This document shows, in pieces, positions 1 through 10,039 of a stretch of DNA of 37,319 nucleotides. Every line of letters starts with the position of its first letter. The stretch's first letter is position 1. The notes beneath the pieces are model-generated. The model saw only the letters and a list, made by a program, of their open reading frames with translations. It did not search any database and was not told the origin of the DNA. The position numbers and the translations under genes were made by a program. This DNA is from Chara braunii (taxonomy: Eukaryota > Streptophyta > Charophyceae > Charales > Characeae), in the NCBI GenBank assembly GCA_003427395.1, contig BFEA01000024.1:5219244-5256562 (forward strand), written 5' to 3'.

Positions 1-72
<72 letters not shown>
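1..72. repeat. (AG)n microsatellite
   Basis: An uninterrupted AG dinucleotide run starts at the window edge, so its true length is unknown. No gene is associated with it. Confidence 0.98.
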
Positions 73-74
<2 letters not shown>

Positions 75-840
75 GGACGGCTGTAAGGTCATGTGAAGGC
101 TAACAGGGATGTAAATGTGATGGATGCCTGTTGTGATGTCTCTCGGGAGTTGACCTGGGAAGAGCAAATCCATGACTCCCATTTCTAGGAGGGGGTAATA
201 ACTCAGCGCCCAGGCATTTTGGGGTGAAGTTCCTCCTCCTCTCCGATGTGCGTGAGACACATCTCCAGCAGAATGGGCTATGGGAGAGCTTAGATGTGGT
301 GGTTCCCATCCCAGCCCCTCCCCTGCATGCATTTGCAGTTGTAGAGTAGCTCTCCCCGGAAAGCAACTGGTGTCAACATAAGCTCGGCAAGAAGTCCTTG
401 TGAGGAGACCATCCCATCGGTCGCCTAGGGGGGGGACCACTCGTTCACCTTAGAAGGTAGTTGTGTATGACAAAGCACACAAAGAATTCGCCACAAGGAC
501 GAAGCTGTGGAGAGAGAACGCAGTGGGCTGTTTTGCCGCTGCTGCAAGTTTGAAGCCGAAGCGATGAAGCAAAGGGAAGGTAGGTAGGGCGAGCGACCTT
601 TTTGACAGTTGCTCTGCATACGACACTCGTTCTTCCGATGCTGTGGTGCATATTCTCTCTCTCTAGTTGAAGCCCGCTGAGGCTGCGCTCTCGTTCTTAC
701 GTGCCTGACACTCTACATGTGCACACTTGGGTACCTTTCAGAATTGTGCTATTTGTTTTGGTCATGTACCATCTTCTTAGTTCTTTGCCGGACCGTCGGA
801 TCGTTCTATTCTCACAGAGTCTTGGAATCTCATGTTTGAA
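73..840. other. Stretch with no recognised feature
   Basis: Mixed-composition DNA. Short open frames exist on both strands, but none shows a recognisable domain, plausible splice-bounded structure or repeat homology inside the window. I see nothing to annotate. Confidence 0.5.
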
Positions 841-859
841 TCTCCCTCCCTCCCTCTCT

Positions 860-938
<79 letters not shown>
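841..938. repeat. (CT)n microsatellite
   Basis: A pyrimidine tract that becomes a pure CT run from about 867 to 938. The open frames that cross it encode Ser-Leu or Arg-Glu repeats and are artefacts of the microsatellite. Confidence 0.97.
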
Positions 939-942
<4 letters not shown>

Positions 943-1375
943 GGTTTCCTCCATGTGTTATTGTGTGTGTAGTTTGAACGCTTCCCGTCTTGATGTCCGT
1001 TCATTGTATCGAGCTGTATGTCCAGCTGTCCAGGCAAGACCTTCCCCTCGAAGAATTTTTCACGCAAGTCTCATCACAGACTCAGTTTCTTCCACCTTGT
1101 TTATGGGACAAAAAGATCTGTCTCTCCGGGAAATGAATACCTTGGCCCACACAACGATGAAGAGCGCTGGGAAATGCGATACTCGATGTGAATTGCTAAA
1201 AAATAAAAGATCAGTCTCTAATTGTTAAAGAGAAAGTATATGTCGCTCTTTCAAATCCCATCATGTCTGTCCGATCTCCAATTTTCGCAGCTTGGGATGC
1301 TCGTGTGGATCACTAACGTCTTTCATGAGGAATGACGAGTGCGGTACTTGTGTGTACAAGTGTTCATCTCATTGT

Positions 1376-1412
1376 TGCGCAAGGATGAGACACAAAAATC
1401 GAGAAATGGTCC
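1376..1412 (+). pseudogene. U6 snRNA 3'-end fragment
   Basis: The segment matches the 3' third of U6 spliceosomal snRNA: TGCGCAAGGATGA is followed, after a small indel, by AAATCGAGAAATGGTCC. The 5' stem-loop, ACAGAGA box and AGC triad are absent upstream. The 3' end runs within about 10 bases into an A-rich tract (1421-1444) rather than the T run of a Pol III gene. This suggests a 5'-truncated retroposed copy. U6 identity rests on recall of the universally conserved sequence; the retroposition mechanism is inference. Confidence 0.75.
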
Positions 1413-1716
1413 GAACTATATAAAAAAAAAAGAAAAAAAAAAAGGGATATAACGGATCTATTCTGCTGCATGTTGCTTGCTGTAGCGTTAAAACTGTTTC
1501 ATTGTGGGAATGGATCGTCTCATGTGTGCGTCATTGTCTGCAATAGAGGTAGGTAGAGATGCATCGATCTTAGATCTGCTCATCTGGGTAGAACAGGGGC
1601 TGTGGTTGTGTGAAATCCACACAACTCACAGAATGTCACATGCAACAGGTGGCTTACTCTACTCGTATTGGAGTGTACAGGAACATCTCATTTATTTTAT
1701 TTTATTTTATTTTTTT

Positions 1717-1795
1717 GGATTATTTCTCGATGTATGCGTGTCATCCTTGGGCAGGGGCCATGCTAATCTTCTCTGAATGGATGTCCCGAAGGACT
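1717..1795 (-). pseudogene. U6 snRNA retropseudogene with internal deletion
   Basis: Read on the minus strand, this begins with a U6-like 5' stem-loop (TCCTTCGGGACATCC). It continues with CAGAGAAGATTAGCATGG (ACAGAGA region and the catalytic AGC triad), CCCCTGCCCAAGGATGACACGC and TCGAGAAAT. Compared with canonical U6, about 15 nt between the 5' stem-loop and the ACAGAGA box are missing, the first A of ACAGAGA is changed, and the near-3' GGTCC is ATCC. An A-rich AAAAT-type tail (plus-strand 1690-1716) follows the 3' end where a Pol III T run would be expected. A functional U6 is therefore unlikely; a retroposed pseudogene fits best. Confidence 0.85.
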
Positions 1796-1799
1796 CGTT

Positions 1800-2550
1800 G
1801 ATTTTTCGTCCATCGTGCATTTTGTCTCCAGAAGCGCACTGGACGGCAGCAGATGCTGGCTTATTATTACACATGTTCGTATTCCCTTTTTTTTTTTTTA
1901 ACACGTTCATATTCCTGCTTCGCCTTGTCGAGCCTACGCACACCTCACTCCAGTTTACACAAAACGCGCTCAATTTGTAATGGGACATGCTCTACCACGT
2001 TCCGTCAAAAACAACGAATCCTGATCGTTAATGTATATGAGGCTACGAGCTACTTTCTGGATCAATACGGTCATGCGTGATGACGGTGCACTGTGTTCGG
2101 GGAAGATGGTAATGTGTTGTCAATTTCTCGTTCCCATGTCCAATCTTTTTTTTTTTTTTTTTTTTCCTAATCCCGTATCCAATCTGTCTTTAGCGATGAT
2201 GACAGCACGGCGGACTTGTCGTTTTTCGGCGACTTGCGTGCTTTTTAGCTCACAAAATTCTGTCAGGACTCAGGACTCAGGAACCAATGAGGATGACGGA
2301 ACGGCTATTGTGCGGAATTGGTATATGGACTCGGAGGGGAGCAAGTGTCTGGTTGAGTTATAACTTGAGTTAAGTTGAATATGCCTGATTAAGTAAAGTT
2401 AAGAAAGATACAGTGTGTGTTGCGTTTAAACTTTTAACTTTTAACTTACAAATAATTAAGGGAAAAAAAAAAAAAAAAGATGAAATGCCTGAGATACCGA
2501 TCATGTAGGTAGGTGTCAATCTGACAGATGGGTGGGCATATTGCCATATA
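1800..2550. other. AT-rich stretch with no recognised gene
   Basis: Contains a T homopolymer (about 2147-2166) and an A homopolymer (about 2463-2478). No coding region, RNA gene or repeat with a second copy in the window was recognised. Confidence 0.45.
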
Positions 2551-3023
2551 CACTTGCACTACTGTCTTCACCCGAATAGAACGTACGGTCATTCTGGCTG
2601 TATTCGGGGCAACTTTGAGTCTAGGTACACAGCAATAATGACGGTGCGTTGTATTCGGGTGAAGACTGTAGGTCTTTCCTGGATGCGTACTTTATCGCTT
2701 TTTGGACCCAGCCTGGATGCACCTGACTGCAATTCCGTCCAGAGAGAAGTGGACAAAGTGCTAGTGTGAGTATGCCTTAAGACAGCCGGCGAAGTGATGA
2801 ATTGATTTGAAGGATGGTAGATACAAGTGTGTGTGTGAACTCGCAGAAGAAGAAAAAATTTCCAGCATGTATCTGACTGCCATCAGAGCCAAGTGGTCAG
2901 TTCAAAAGTCCTACCGTCTTGACCCTAATACAACGCCCGGTCATATTATCGCTGTATTTGGACAGAAGAAGTTGCCCCAAATACAGCCATAATCAGCGGG
3001 TGCTGTAGGTGAAGACGAAAGTG
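2551..3023. mobile_element. Fold-back (inverted-repeat) element
   Basis: The outer arms are imperfect inverted repeats. The left arm (2551-2615) contains GTCTTCACC and later TGGCTGTATTCGGGGCAACTT. The right arm (about 2969-3023) reads as its complement: AAGTTGCCCCAAATACAGCC, then GGTGAAGAC and a CTTTC-like end. A second, inner hairpin sits inside the left half: 2564-2594 pairs with 2636-2666 (GTCTTCACCCGAATA against TATTCGGGTGAAGAC). Related fragments recur at 3304-3375. No transposase frame is present. A non-autonomous fold-back transposon or its decayed remains is the best reading; no clean target-site duplication was found. Confidence 0.55.
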
Positions 3024-3189
3024 TGGGTATTTCCTGAGTTTGTTGAGGAGTTCTCCTGACCGCACGCTTTGAGTGGAATTATGCTTTTTGCCCTAGTAGC
3101 TTTTTCTGTTTTTAATAAATGGCTACGGCTCAGCTTTTTGATATATTATCATGCAATTGACCAGCCGTAGATAATGCGGAATAGGGCTG

Positions 3190-3482
3190 TGTTTCACTCG
3201 TCGGCTTCCGTCGGAGTTCGAACTCAGGTCTGTATTTCAACAGTTTGGGCAATAGGCCAGCGGGTACTTGCCGGAGCTTTCTGGCAGATGCGTAACAGGT
3301 CATATACTCGCGCTACTGTCTTCACCTGGACACAACGTACGGTCATGTACTCGCACTACCGTCTTCGCCCAAATTGATGTTGTAGTATTTCACTCGTCGG
3401 CTTCTGTTGGAGTTCGAGCTCAGGTCTGTATTTCAACAGTTTGGGGGCTATAGGCCAGATGGTACTTGCCAGAGCTTTCTGG
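3190..3482 (+). repeat. Diverged direct repeat, period ~196 bp
   Basis: Copy one is about 3190-3284 and copy two about 3386-3482. Both contain TTTCACTCGTCGGCTTC, CTGTATTTCAACAGTTTGGG and GAGCTTTCTGG. The spacer (3304-3375) carries two shorter copies of the TACTCGC-CTAC-GTCTTC motif that is also in the fold-back arm at 2551. The group looks like an older family of related repeat units rather than coding sequence. Confidence 0.7.
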
Positions 3483-3951
3483 TATTGTTCGTGTCAGATT
3501 GCACACACCTTCCACAAGGCAGAGGGCATCTCCGTTTCGTGTGTGAGAGAGGTCATCATTTTTCCGTGTGTGTTTGTTTTTTGTCGAGAAAAGGTTGTGG
3601 GTACGTTTTCTTTTTCCCACAAAGTACACTCATTGTCCAGCAAATTTGCCAAAAAATAAGAAAATAACCGGTTCTGTTTGATTCCAACTTGCCCACCGCC
3701 GCCACGAATCGAGAGATGTGGAAACAATGACAGTTTACCAGAATTTTGTTTTGCTCCCAACAAGATTCTCACCATGCAGCTTCCCCCCGCCACCGCCACC
3801 GCCACTGCCCCGCCCCGCCCCGCCCTGCCTGCCCGGCCGGCTGGGCTGTTGGATCTGTTGTTACACGAGAGGTAGAGGTTCTAAACAGACAGACAAGAGT
3901 TCTCAGTGGACATGATCGAGTTGTTTGTTTCATTCTTTCATCGGTTAGACC
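3483..3951. other. Stretch with no gene; C-rich low-complexity patch
   Basis: Nothing gene-like was recognised. A C-rich patch at about 3781-3840 is built from CCGCCA- and CCCCG-type short repeats. Confidence 0.45.
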
Positions 3952-4027
3952 GTTTGAAACTTGAGTGACGTTTCGCACCTCATGTTTTAATGTTTGAAAT
4001 TTGAGTGACGTTTCGCACCTCAGGTGG
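3952..4027 (+). repeat. 40-bp tandem duplication
   Basis: The unit beginning GTTTGAAA and including TTGAGTGACGTTTCGCACCT occurs at 3952-3991 and again at 3992-4027, with few differences. It has no recognised function. Confidence 0.9.
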
Positions 4028-4510
4028 GGCTGGGCAGCATTTGCATTCTCGGAAATTATGTGCATGTGCCGGAACCGCCACAAAGAAAAACTGATTTAAG
4101 AAGAGGTCACAATCTCGTCACTCACAGATACAGTTTGATCCGTCATAGATTTCAATTACTTCGATCTAGTTCCCTCAGCAAAAATGCGCGCAGAATTCCA
4201 CAATGCAAGCAGCAGGTGTATACAGACGTCAGTGCCCCCGGGCCTTTGGCCCGCTCGTGGGGGTTTAGTTTATGTTTCGTGTATTTTTTTTCTCAACGTG
4301 GTCACAGTGTGGGCGCAAGATTTTTGGATCGGCTGGCAGGGAGCCACATACATATTCTTGAAACCAGCAGTAATAAAACCTCGACAAGTGGGAAATGGCC
4401 CCGGTGCAATGCTGCATGGTAAGACAGGCGTCTCAAATTTGGCGGAAGAGATGGTTTGAAAAAAATAAATAAAAAAAACGATGAATATCCGTCGGGTTGG
4501 GACTGTGTGA

Positions 4511-4543
<33 letters not shown>

Positions 4544-4692
4544 GGAAATGGCGACGGCCTTTAGCTATTATCATTGAACTGATGACCGGCGCCAGGCAAT
4601 TCAGAAAAATAATGCCATTCTCTTCGTTGGAAGGTATCTGGATTCAGATTTAGAGTTCATATATCTTGTTTGTCATTTAAGTACTCAAATAG
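4028..4692. other. Stretch with no gene; poly-T tract
   Basis: Non-coding by inspection. Includes a pure T run at 4513-4542 and a small GC hairpin near 4236-4263 (CCCCCGGGCC against GGCCCGCTCGTGGGGG). The homopolymer length may not be reliable in a short-read assembly. Confidence 0.45.
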
Positions 4693-5235
4693 TTAATTAC
4701 TCTTGTATCGTATAATGAGACTTTTCTTCAAATTAGTAGTTTGGAAAGAGATTTTGATTCTGTATTACAACAGTTTAGGGGTTTGTCAACTGAGCTAGGC
4801 CCATTGGTACCGTATGAAGTTATGGTGCTAGATACTATATATCCCTTTCAGATGATGGATGTGTCTGTGTCGCTGAAGTGTCATGAATCGTTGTTGGCAG
4901 TTTGCAAATCCACCGTGCATCGCATAGCTACCCATGTGGTACGCATCTTATTGGGAGAAGGCATGAATATTCTTGAAGCGCCAGTGCTTCTGGAAGATGC
5001 CGTGCGCATGCGACCAGCCATTGCTACAGTGCTGCGATGTTTCCTACGTTTCCGCTCGAATGAATTTACGCCAGCGAACCCATGCCCATCCATCCCAGCA
5101 CCTCGCGGTGCGCACGAGGCTGCTACTTTCCAAGAACTGTTTGGTTTCATTGGGTTCACAGACTCTGATCCGGGTGCATCGTTGGCCAGACAGAAAGACG
5201 TGTGTTTATGCAACCACCTTGTTCGTAAAATTTGA
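4693..5235 (+). CDS. Unrecognised open frame, possible exon
   Basis: The frame is open from just after a stop at 4690-4692 to a stop at 5233-5235, about 180 codons. Early on there is no ATG; the first residues read LITLVSYNETFLQISSLERD. The sequence upstream ends in CAAATAG, which could serve as a 3' splice acceptor. The region around VPYEVMVLD faintly recalls the LPFExRxLE stretch of MRS2/CorA magnesium transporters, and a GMN tripeptide occurs later (GEGMNILEAP). There are no transmembrane segments around the GMN and the spacing is wrong, so I do not assign that family. It may be a host exon, a decayed gene or a chance frame. Confidence 0.2.
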   Translation, partial: LITLVSYNETFLQISSLERDFDSVLQQFRGLSTELGPLVPYEVMVLDTIYPFQMMDVSVSLKCHESLLAVCKSTVHRIATHVVRILLGEGMNILEAPVLLEDAVRMRPAIATVLRCFLRFRSNEFTPANPCPSIPAPRGAHEAATFQELFGFIGFTDSDPGASLARQKDVCLCNHLVRKI

Positions 5236-6040
5236 AAATTCTGTGATGTAGTGAGAGTCATGCTGAACAGTGAAAGAAACGCAAAAGCTGGCTGTTTCAA
5301 AGCCCACATGATGGCTATCGATGTCAAAGAGCAACACAACAAGGCAGGAAGTATGTAGCAGAGGCTTCAAGGCAATACCACGACCACAAACAACATATGG
5401 AATATGGGTCATAGTAGACTTATCCCATCCTAACAAGGGGGGTCTTTTGTATGGGGGAGAAAAAAAAAAAAAAAAAACTCTGCATTCTGTAGGCTCATGC
5501 CACTTTCCAGAGTCGAGACGCCTCAGGAAGAAATGTATGTCACCACCACGAAACAAAGCAATCAATGAAAGCGTCAAAATCAGATGTGAGAGGTCATCAG
5601 GGCAGGCACAAAGGCTAGCCTAGGAGTGGAGGGAAAGTCCCGCGACAAGATCTCGGAAGCAACATGGTGTGTAGAATTCTGCACATAGGGAGTTGTGTAA
5701 TTGTCGAGGGACAATACCGGGCCTGACGGCTTGTCTCTGAAGCTCTGCAGCCTTACGGCTTCGAGTTGTCATTGAAAGATGGCCGTGCTTGGTTCTACTT
5801 CCCCATGTTATTTTATTTGGAAGGTCCAGGTAAGCCAAGCCAGATGTGACCATGAACAACTTGGGTGTGTCACTAGCAGCCTAGTAGCAGGCACATGCAT
5901 TTTGCACTCAACCAATATCAGCAGCCTCACAGTGCGTTAAGTTTTTGAAATACATTTCTACTTTTATTTTTCCGTTTTACCAGAAAAGTGCAGTTGGTTG
6001 TTCGGTGTTTGTGATTTGTGAAGATTAGGTCTCCTACTAT
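5236..6040. other. Stretch with no recognised feature
   Basis: Short overlapping frames occur on both strands without recognisable motifs. An A homopolymer lies at about 5460-5477. Nothing supportable as a gene. Confidence 0.45.
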
Positions 6041-6044
6041 GTTT

Positions 6045-6375
6045 ATTACTGCATCTTCGTTTCATTTCATTCCTTTCACTTATGTTATTCATTTGAGGCT
6101 TTCAATTACTCTCTCGACTCATTTGTCCCATTTCATTTCTTTCTTCATGTCGTTCATTTCGTCAGTCAATTTACACAATTGTTCCTTCTTGACCTTCATT
6201 TCTTTCATTTCATTCAGTTATTTTTGTTATTTTTCATTTATTTTTTTCGCTCGTTTCGCTGATTCCATTTCTTCAGTGAGTCAGTCGGTCTTAGTCCATT
6301 CGTTTGCTTTTTCATCTCCTTCATTTCATTCGTTCTTTGGTCGGCCACTAAGCTCATTCATTGAACCATCTATTT
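6045..6375 (+). repeat. T-rich low-complexity tract, TCATT-type
   Basis: Dense interrupted repetition of TTCATTTCATT- and TCGTTCATT-like words. The 133-codon frame across it encodes a Phe/Ser/His-rich sequence and is a by-product of the composition. Probably an old degenerate pentanucleotide microsatellite. Confidence 0.6.
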
Positions 6376-7388
6376 TTTCTTTTCAACTCAAGTTATTATG
6401 CTATGCTAGGATTGTTTGATTCCACCCGCGCCAACCGTTCAGTCATTGAGTTTATTGTGCTATTCTAAGATGTTTGATTCGATGTTGCACCACCACATCA
6501 ATGCACTCATTTAGTCTTGTTCTGTACAGACGCAATGTTTGCTCTTGCACTCCTTTGTGTTCAGTCTGTTCGCTTATTGATTATCGATTGGGCACATTTG
6601 CTTTCTGTTCATTCGTTAATTTTTCACTCGACGCCTCGGCTGACGCACAATTGCGTTCATGCGCACATTTCCTCAGTCCTCCATTTACTGCCACACATTT
6701 CCTTAAGGTCGCTATAAAAACGGTGTGGCCACAGAAGAAACCATAACATCATATCGCAAGCTTTCAGCCCACATGTGTCTCGGGGGACGCCCTTACAAGG
6801 TCCCCTCCACTATCCTTCTCACGCGGTTCAAGTGCTGCCTAACAAAAACTCTTACTCTATGAGCAACCTCGCTCTCGTCCCTTACCACTGGTCCCTCAAT
6901 GGGAACATCGCAAATCAAGACCACCAACTTTTCTGCAATTTAGTCATTCAAGATTCCCACCATAGCCCTGTAGAAAATAGCCACCATATTTGTCCATCGG
7001 TCTCATCCCATAGAGATGACGATCGTTTTGGTAAGTTCTCGAGGGATATGCATAACTGTTAGCTGCCCATCATAGGGATCCAATGGTATCTTGTTATAGT
7101 TTAATCACCTTCTAATTGCATCTTCGTTTAGTAATCTGCATGAGGCACATACCCAACATCTCTTATTTTCGCCTCATTCACGTTCCTTGCACCTTATGTT
7201 CATCGGATCTGGGCATTTGATGTCTTGATAAAGCCCCATCGATTAGCATAAAGCATTGTTCGATGACTCCACCACATGAGAAACTCTCTTCTCTTGCAGA
7301 AAGCCTATGATATGCTCCTTTCCATAGGTAAACTTTGTGAAATTGTATGCATTACGGATCACCAATAGGAGCATGGTCGAGCATGTGG
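6376..7388. other. Stretch with no recognised feature
   Basis: No domain, RNA gene or internal repeat recognised on either strand. Confidence 0.4.
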
Positions 7389-7531
7389 CTCTCGCATCAT
7401 ACAGGACTTCTCTTATTCCCTATAAAAAAGTAACATATCTTACATACAAACGGAATTGGATGCATTTCTTAGAGCATAAAACTCTCGCAACGTATAGGAC
7501 TTTCTCTTATTTCAAGTAAGAAAGTAACACC
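7389..7531 (+). repeat. 93-bp tandem unit, second copy partial
   Basis: CTCTCGCA followed by an AGGACTT-CTCTTATT segment and AAAGTAACA occurs at 7389 and again at 7482. Part of the first unit (7430-7477, GTAACAT-TCTTACATACA to TTAGAGCAT) also occurs at 25299-25346, so this belongs to a dispersed repeat. Confidence 0.75.
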
Positions 7532-7639
7532 GGCAGGGCATTAGAGTGACTCACGGTTGGACACACACCTCCTTGGGATGACGCAGGTAAGTTATTACAA
7601 ACATTGTTTGCACACCACCCAAGGGGTAGCTCATGGTTG

Positions 7640-8038
7640 TTGTATGTTGGGACTGGGCGATGGCATGGTATCTTTATGTTTTTGGTCTATGGGGTGGTTA
7701 CGACGCCGAGCGCATCGGTCCCGCGGGGGGACCCACACGGCCTCGTCACGCAGGATTTGGTGCAGACCTTATCCTTCTATCGTAGTGCAATGGAGCTTCC
7801 GTCGCCGTTCCGGCCGAGTGCACCAGCCATCCCCGCCGAGCTACTGAACCACATGCGAAAGCTATTCATTTGCAATCGCGGAGGTGGCCCAGCCAAGGGC
7901 ATTTCTCGTACGTTGTAGCATAGGGAGTACGCGCGGTACCACGCCTTTTATCGGATCCATACGTGAACTGACGCATCGGGGGGTTGAAGTCTCGAGCGGG
8001 ATTCGTCGTCGGTCGACTATGACACATCCTTCTTACCA
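7640..8038 (+). repeat. Diverged dispersed repeat related to 34640-34975
   Basis: Several blocks appear in the same order here and near 34.65-34.97 kb: a GCCG-(TT)-GCCGAGTGCACCA block, CACATGC-AAAG followed by a CGCGGAGGT/CGCAGAGGT block, and CGTCGGTCGACTA at the end. An open frame (7604-7918, with LPSPFRPSAPAIPAELLNHM) crosses this copy, but it is not recognisable and is not conserved in the other copy. This is likely a decayed internal part of a mobile element. The TIR element at 8047 is inserted near its downstream end. Confidence 0.5.
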
Positions 8039-8046
8039 CGCGTTAC
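8039..8046. repeat. 8-bp target-site duplication, left (CGCGTTAC)
   Basis: CGCGTTAC directly abuts the TIR element start at 8047 and is repeated exactly at 8523-8530 after the element end. This defines the insertion precisely. Confidence 0.93.
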
Positions 8047-8522
8047 CTATGAATCCCCCTAAGAGGCGGCCGAGGCCGCGGTTGCAGTCTAGGCTACGAC
8101 CCCGCGGCCATGAAAAAAAAAAAAAATCAAAAAGTTTTGGAAAACAAAAAAATGTTATGTAGAAAAATAAAATGAACAAATTTTGCATTGTGGTCATATA
8201 AAAAAACTTCACTGAATTTGAAATGAAAAACACATAAGTTTCATAATTTTTCTTATATTAAAAAAAACATTTTTTGCCTCAGGAAAATTAGTTCTTGAAT
8301 TTTTAAAATTCAAAGACGAAGTAAAAAAAAAAATTGCGCAATGTAGATTTTGAAATGATCTACAACATTATATTTTTCATTTTGTTTTTTCATAATTGTT
8401 TTAAGTCTCAATTTATTTTTTAAAGTCGAGGCCGCACACAACCGCAGCCGGAGCCGCGGCGACCGTGATCACAGTCTCCCGCCGAGTTTGACCCCCCGGC
8501 TGCAGCCGCGGGTGATACATAG
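8047..8522. mobile_element. Non-autonomous TIR transposon, copy A (8-bp TSD, hAT-like)
   Basis: A 476-bp element. The left end is CTATGAATCCCCC; the right end read in complement is CTATGTATCACCCGCGGC. It is bracketed by a perfect 8-bp TSD, CGCGTTAC. The first ~65 and last ~95 bases are very GC-rich with repeated GGCCG/CCGCGG words, while the interior is AT-rich with A runs. An interior inverted repeat (ATGTAGAT against ATCTACAACAT, about 8341-8371) occupies the position of the hairpin in copy C at 31735. There is no transposase frame. An 8-bp TSD is typical of hAT elements; P and Merlin elements also make about 8 bp, so superfamily assignment is inference. Confidence 0.88.
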
Positions 8523-8530
8523 CGCGTTAC
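8523..8530. repeat. 8-bp target-site duplication, right (CGCGTTAC)
   Basis: Exact match to 8039-8046. Confidence 0.93.
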
Positions 8531-9491
8531 AGCACGCTAAAAACATAAAATCAAATTACTCACACACACAAACACTCCTAGTCCCTTCACTATCCAACCA
8601 ATAATCTTTCGGCACGAAAATTGGTTAGGCGTCGAGCAAGAGACTTAAAACCGCTCGGAATCAAAGCTTTCTCATATTGACTAGCCATGCAAGCATACGC
8701 AAGCAGTCGCAACGATGGAGTACTATGTAGTACCCACAATCACGCGGCCCTCGATGGTCTCGAGGGTCGCGTTCGACACTCAAATGAAAGTTGACACGCG
8801 CCTTGAGGGATTAAACTCTCGACGTTAGACAACCACACCCTCTTCTGCACCCTGCGGAGGGTGGGCGGTACACAGTCTCCTGCGCGTTGTGGCAATCGAG
8901 TTTTATTGCCCTCGAGAGGAGCTCCATCATCTAGGGCCTGGAGATAAATCAAGGGGTTTGACTTTGACGGCTGCAACGGACTCCAACGTCCAACTATAAT
9001 TACGCCGCGCAGACACTTGAAGTATATACACAGGTATATACATATAGAGAGTTATAAGTGCAAGACGATCACTTCTCACAATCACAGTGAAACTCCCTTC
9101 AACCATATATATGTGATCGTAGGCAATCAAATCGAGAGTCCGAACCACAAACATACATGCAATCACATTGAAGATTCAACAAAAAATCCACACATTACAC
9201 GAGACAAACTTCAACCACTCTCTGCGCTCACACCTCTCGCTTTAGCCACGTAAACCTCAACCTTTGTCCAACCTTCCATAATAAAATACTCAGTATCATT
9301 GTTAAATTACCATTTAATAAAGTTCACGTAAAAACCCCAACAAAACAATTTAAACCACAGGTCTAAAAATTTCAGGTTGAGTAGCGAAAGTGAATTAGAG
9401 TTGAATTGTAAACGACGAGTCGGCAACCGACTTATTATCGGTAATAACAGAAGATGATCCTTGTGGGATCAAGTTGAAACTAGTTCAGTCC
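8531..9491. other. Stretch with no recognised feature
   Basis: No coding region or RNA gene recognised. Minor palindromic words such as CCTCGATGGTCTCGAGG occur near 8751. Confidence 0.4.
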
Positions 9492-9793
9492 TTAAAACAA
9501 CCATTTCGTCAAAACGGACATATTATATTTTTTGACCGAAATTAAAATTGAGTTTTTGGACCGAAATCCGGTCTAAATTTTTGGCTCTTGGGGGTTCGGC
9601 ATTCCTAGAACGTCGGACGCCCTAGTTGTGTCTAGTCGCAGCTTGAGGCCAGATACATCTAGGGGGTCCGGTGTTCTGGGAATGCCGGAACCCCAGGAGC
9701 CAAAAATTTGGACTGGATCTCGACCCAAAAACTCAATTTTAATTTCGTTCAAAAAAATATAATATGTTCGCTTTGACAAAATGGTTGTTTTAA
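9492..9793. mobile_element. 302-bp near-palindromic element (fold-back MITE-like)
   Basis: Two arms of roughly 145 bp are inverted copies of each other. The left arm starts TTAAAACAACCATTTCGTCA and the right arm ends with its near-complement TTTGACAAAATGGTTGTTTTAA at 9793. Inside, AATTAAAATTGAGTTTTTGG, CCAAAAATTT/AAATTTTTGG and GGGGTTC-GGCATTCC against GGAATGCCGGAACCCC also pair. The loop is only about 10-15 bases, near 9640-9655. Differences are mostly point changes, so it could fold almost end to end. No transposase frame. Probably a fold-back MITE; no convincing TSD was resolved. Confidence 0.75.
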
Positions 9794-10039
9794 TCGAAAT
9801 GTTCAACGAGGACATGTAACACATGACAGGTCAAATGCCCAAACTAAGCTTATAAGTATATGAAGAATAATCTCCATACCATGCCTCACTGAAATCCTCC
9901 CATAACTAAGTCTAAGACTACCTCTAAGCAAATGCTAAAGGAAAGTAAGATCTTTGAGAACATCTTCTCTGCATAGGGTGGATCACCATAATATTTTGTA
10001 TCGGAATATAACCTAACTACTCTAAACTAAAAAAAATTC

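Noticed and set aside
4922-4990. CorA/MRS2 GMN motif (GEGMNILEAP)
   Set aside because: It is not at the end of a transmembrane helix and is too close to the supposed PFE-like stretch; a chance tripeptide is likely.
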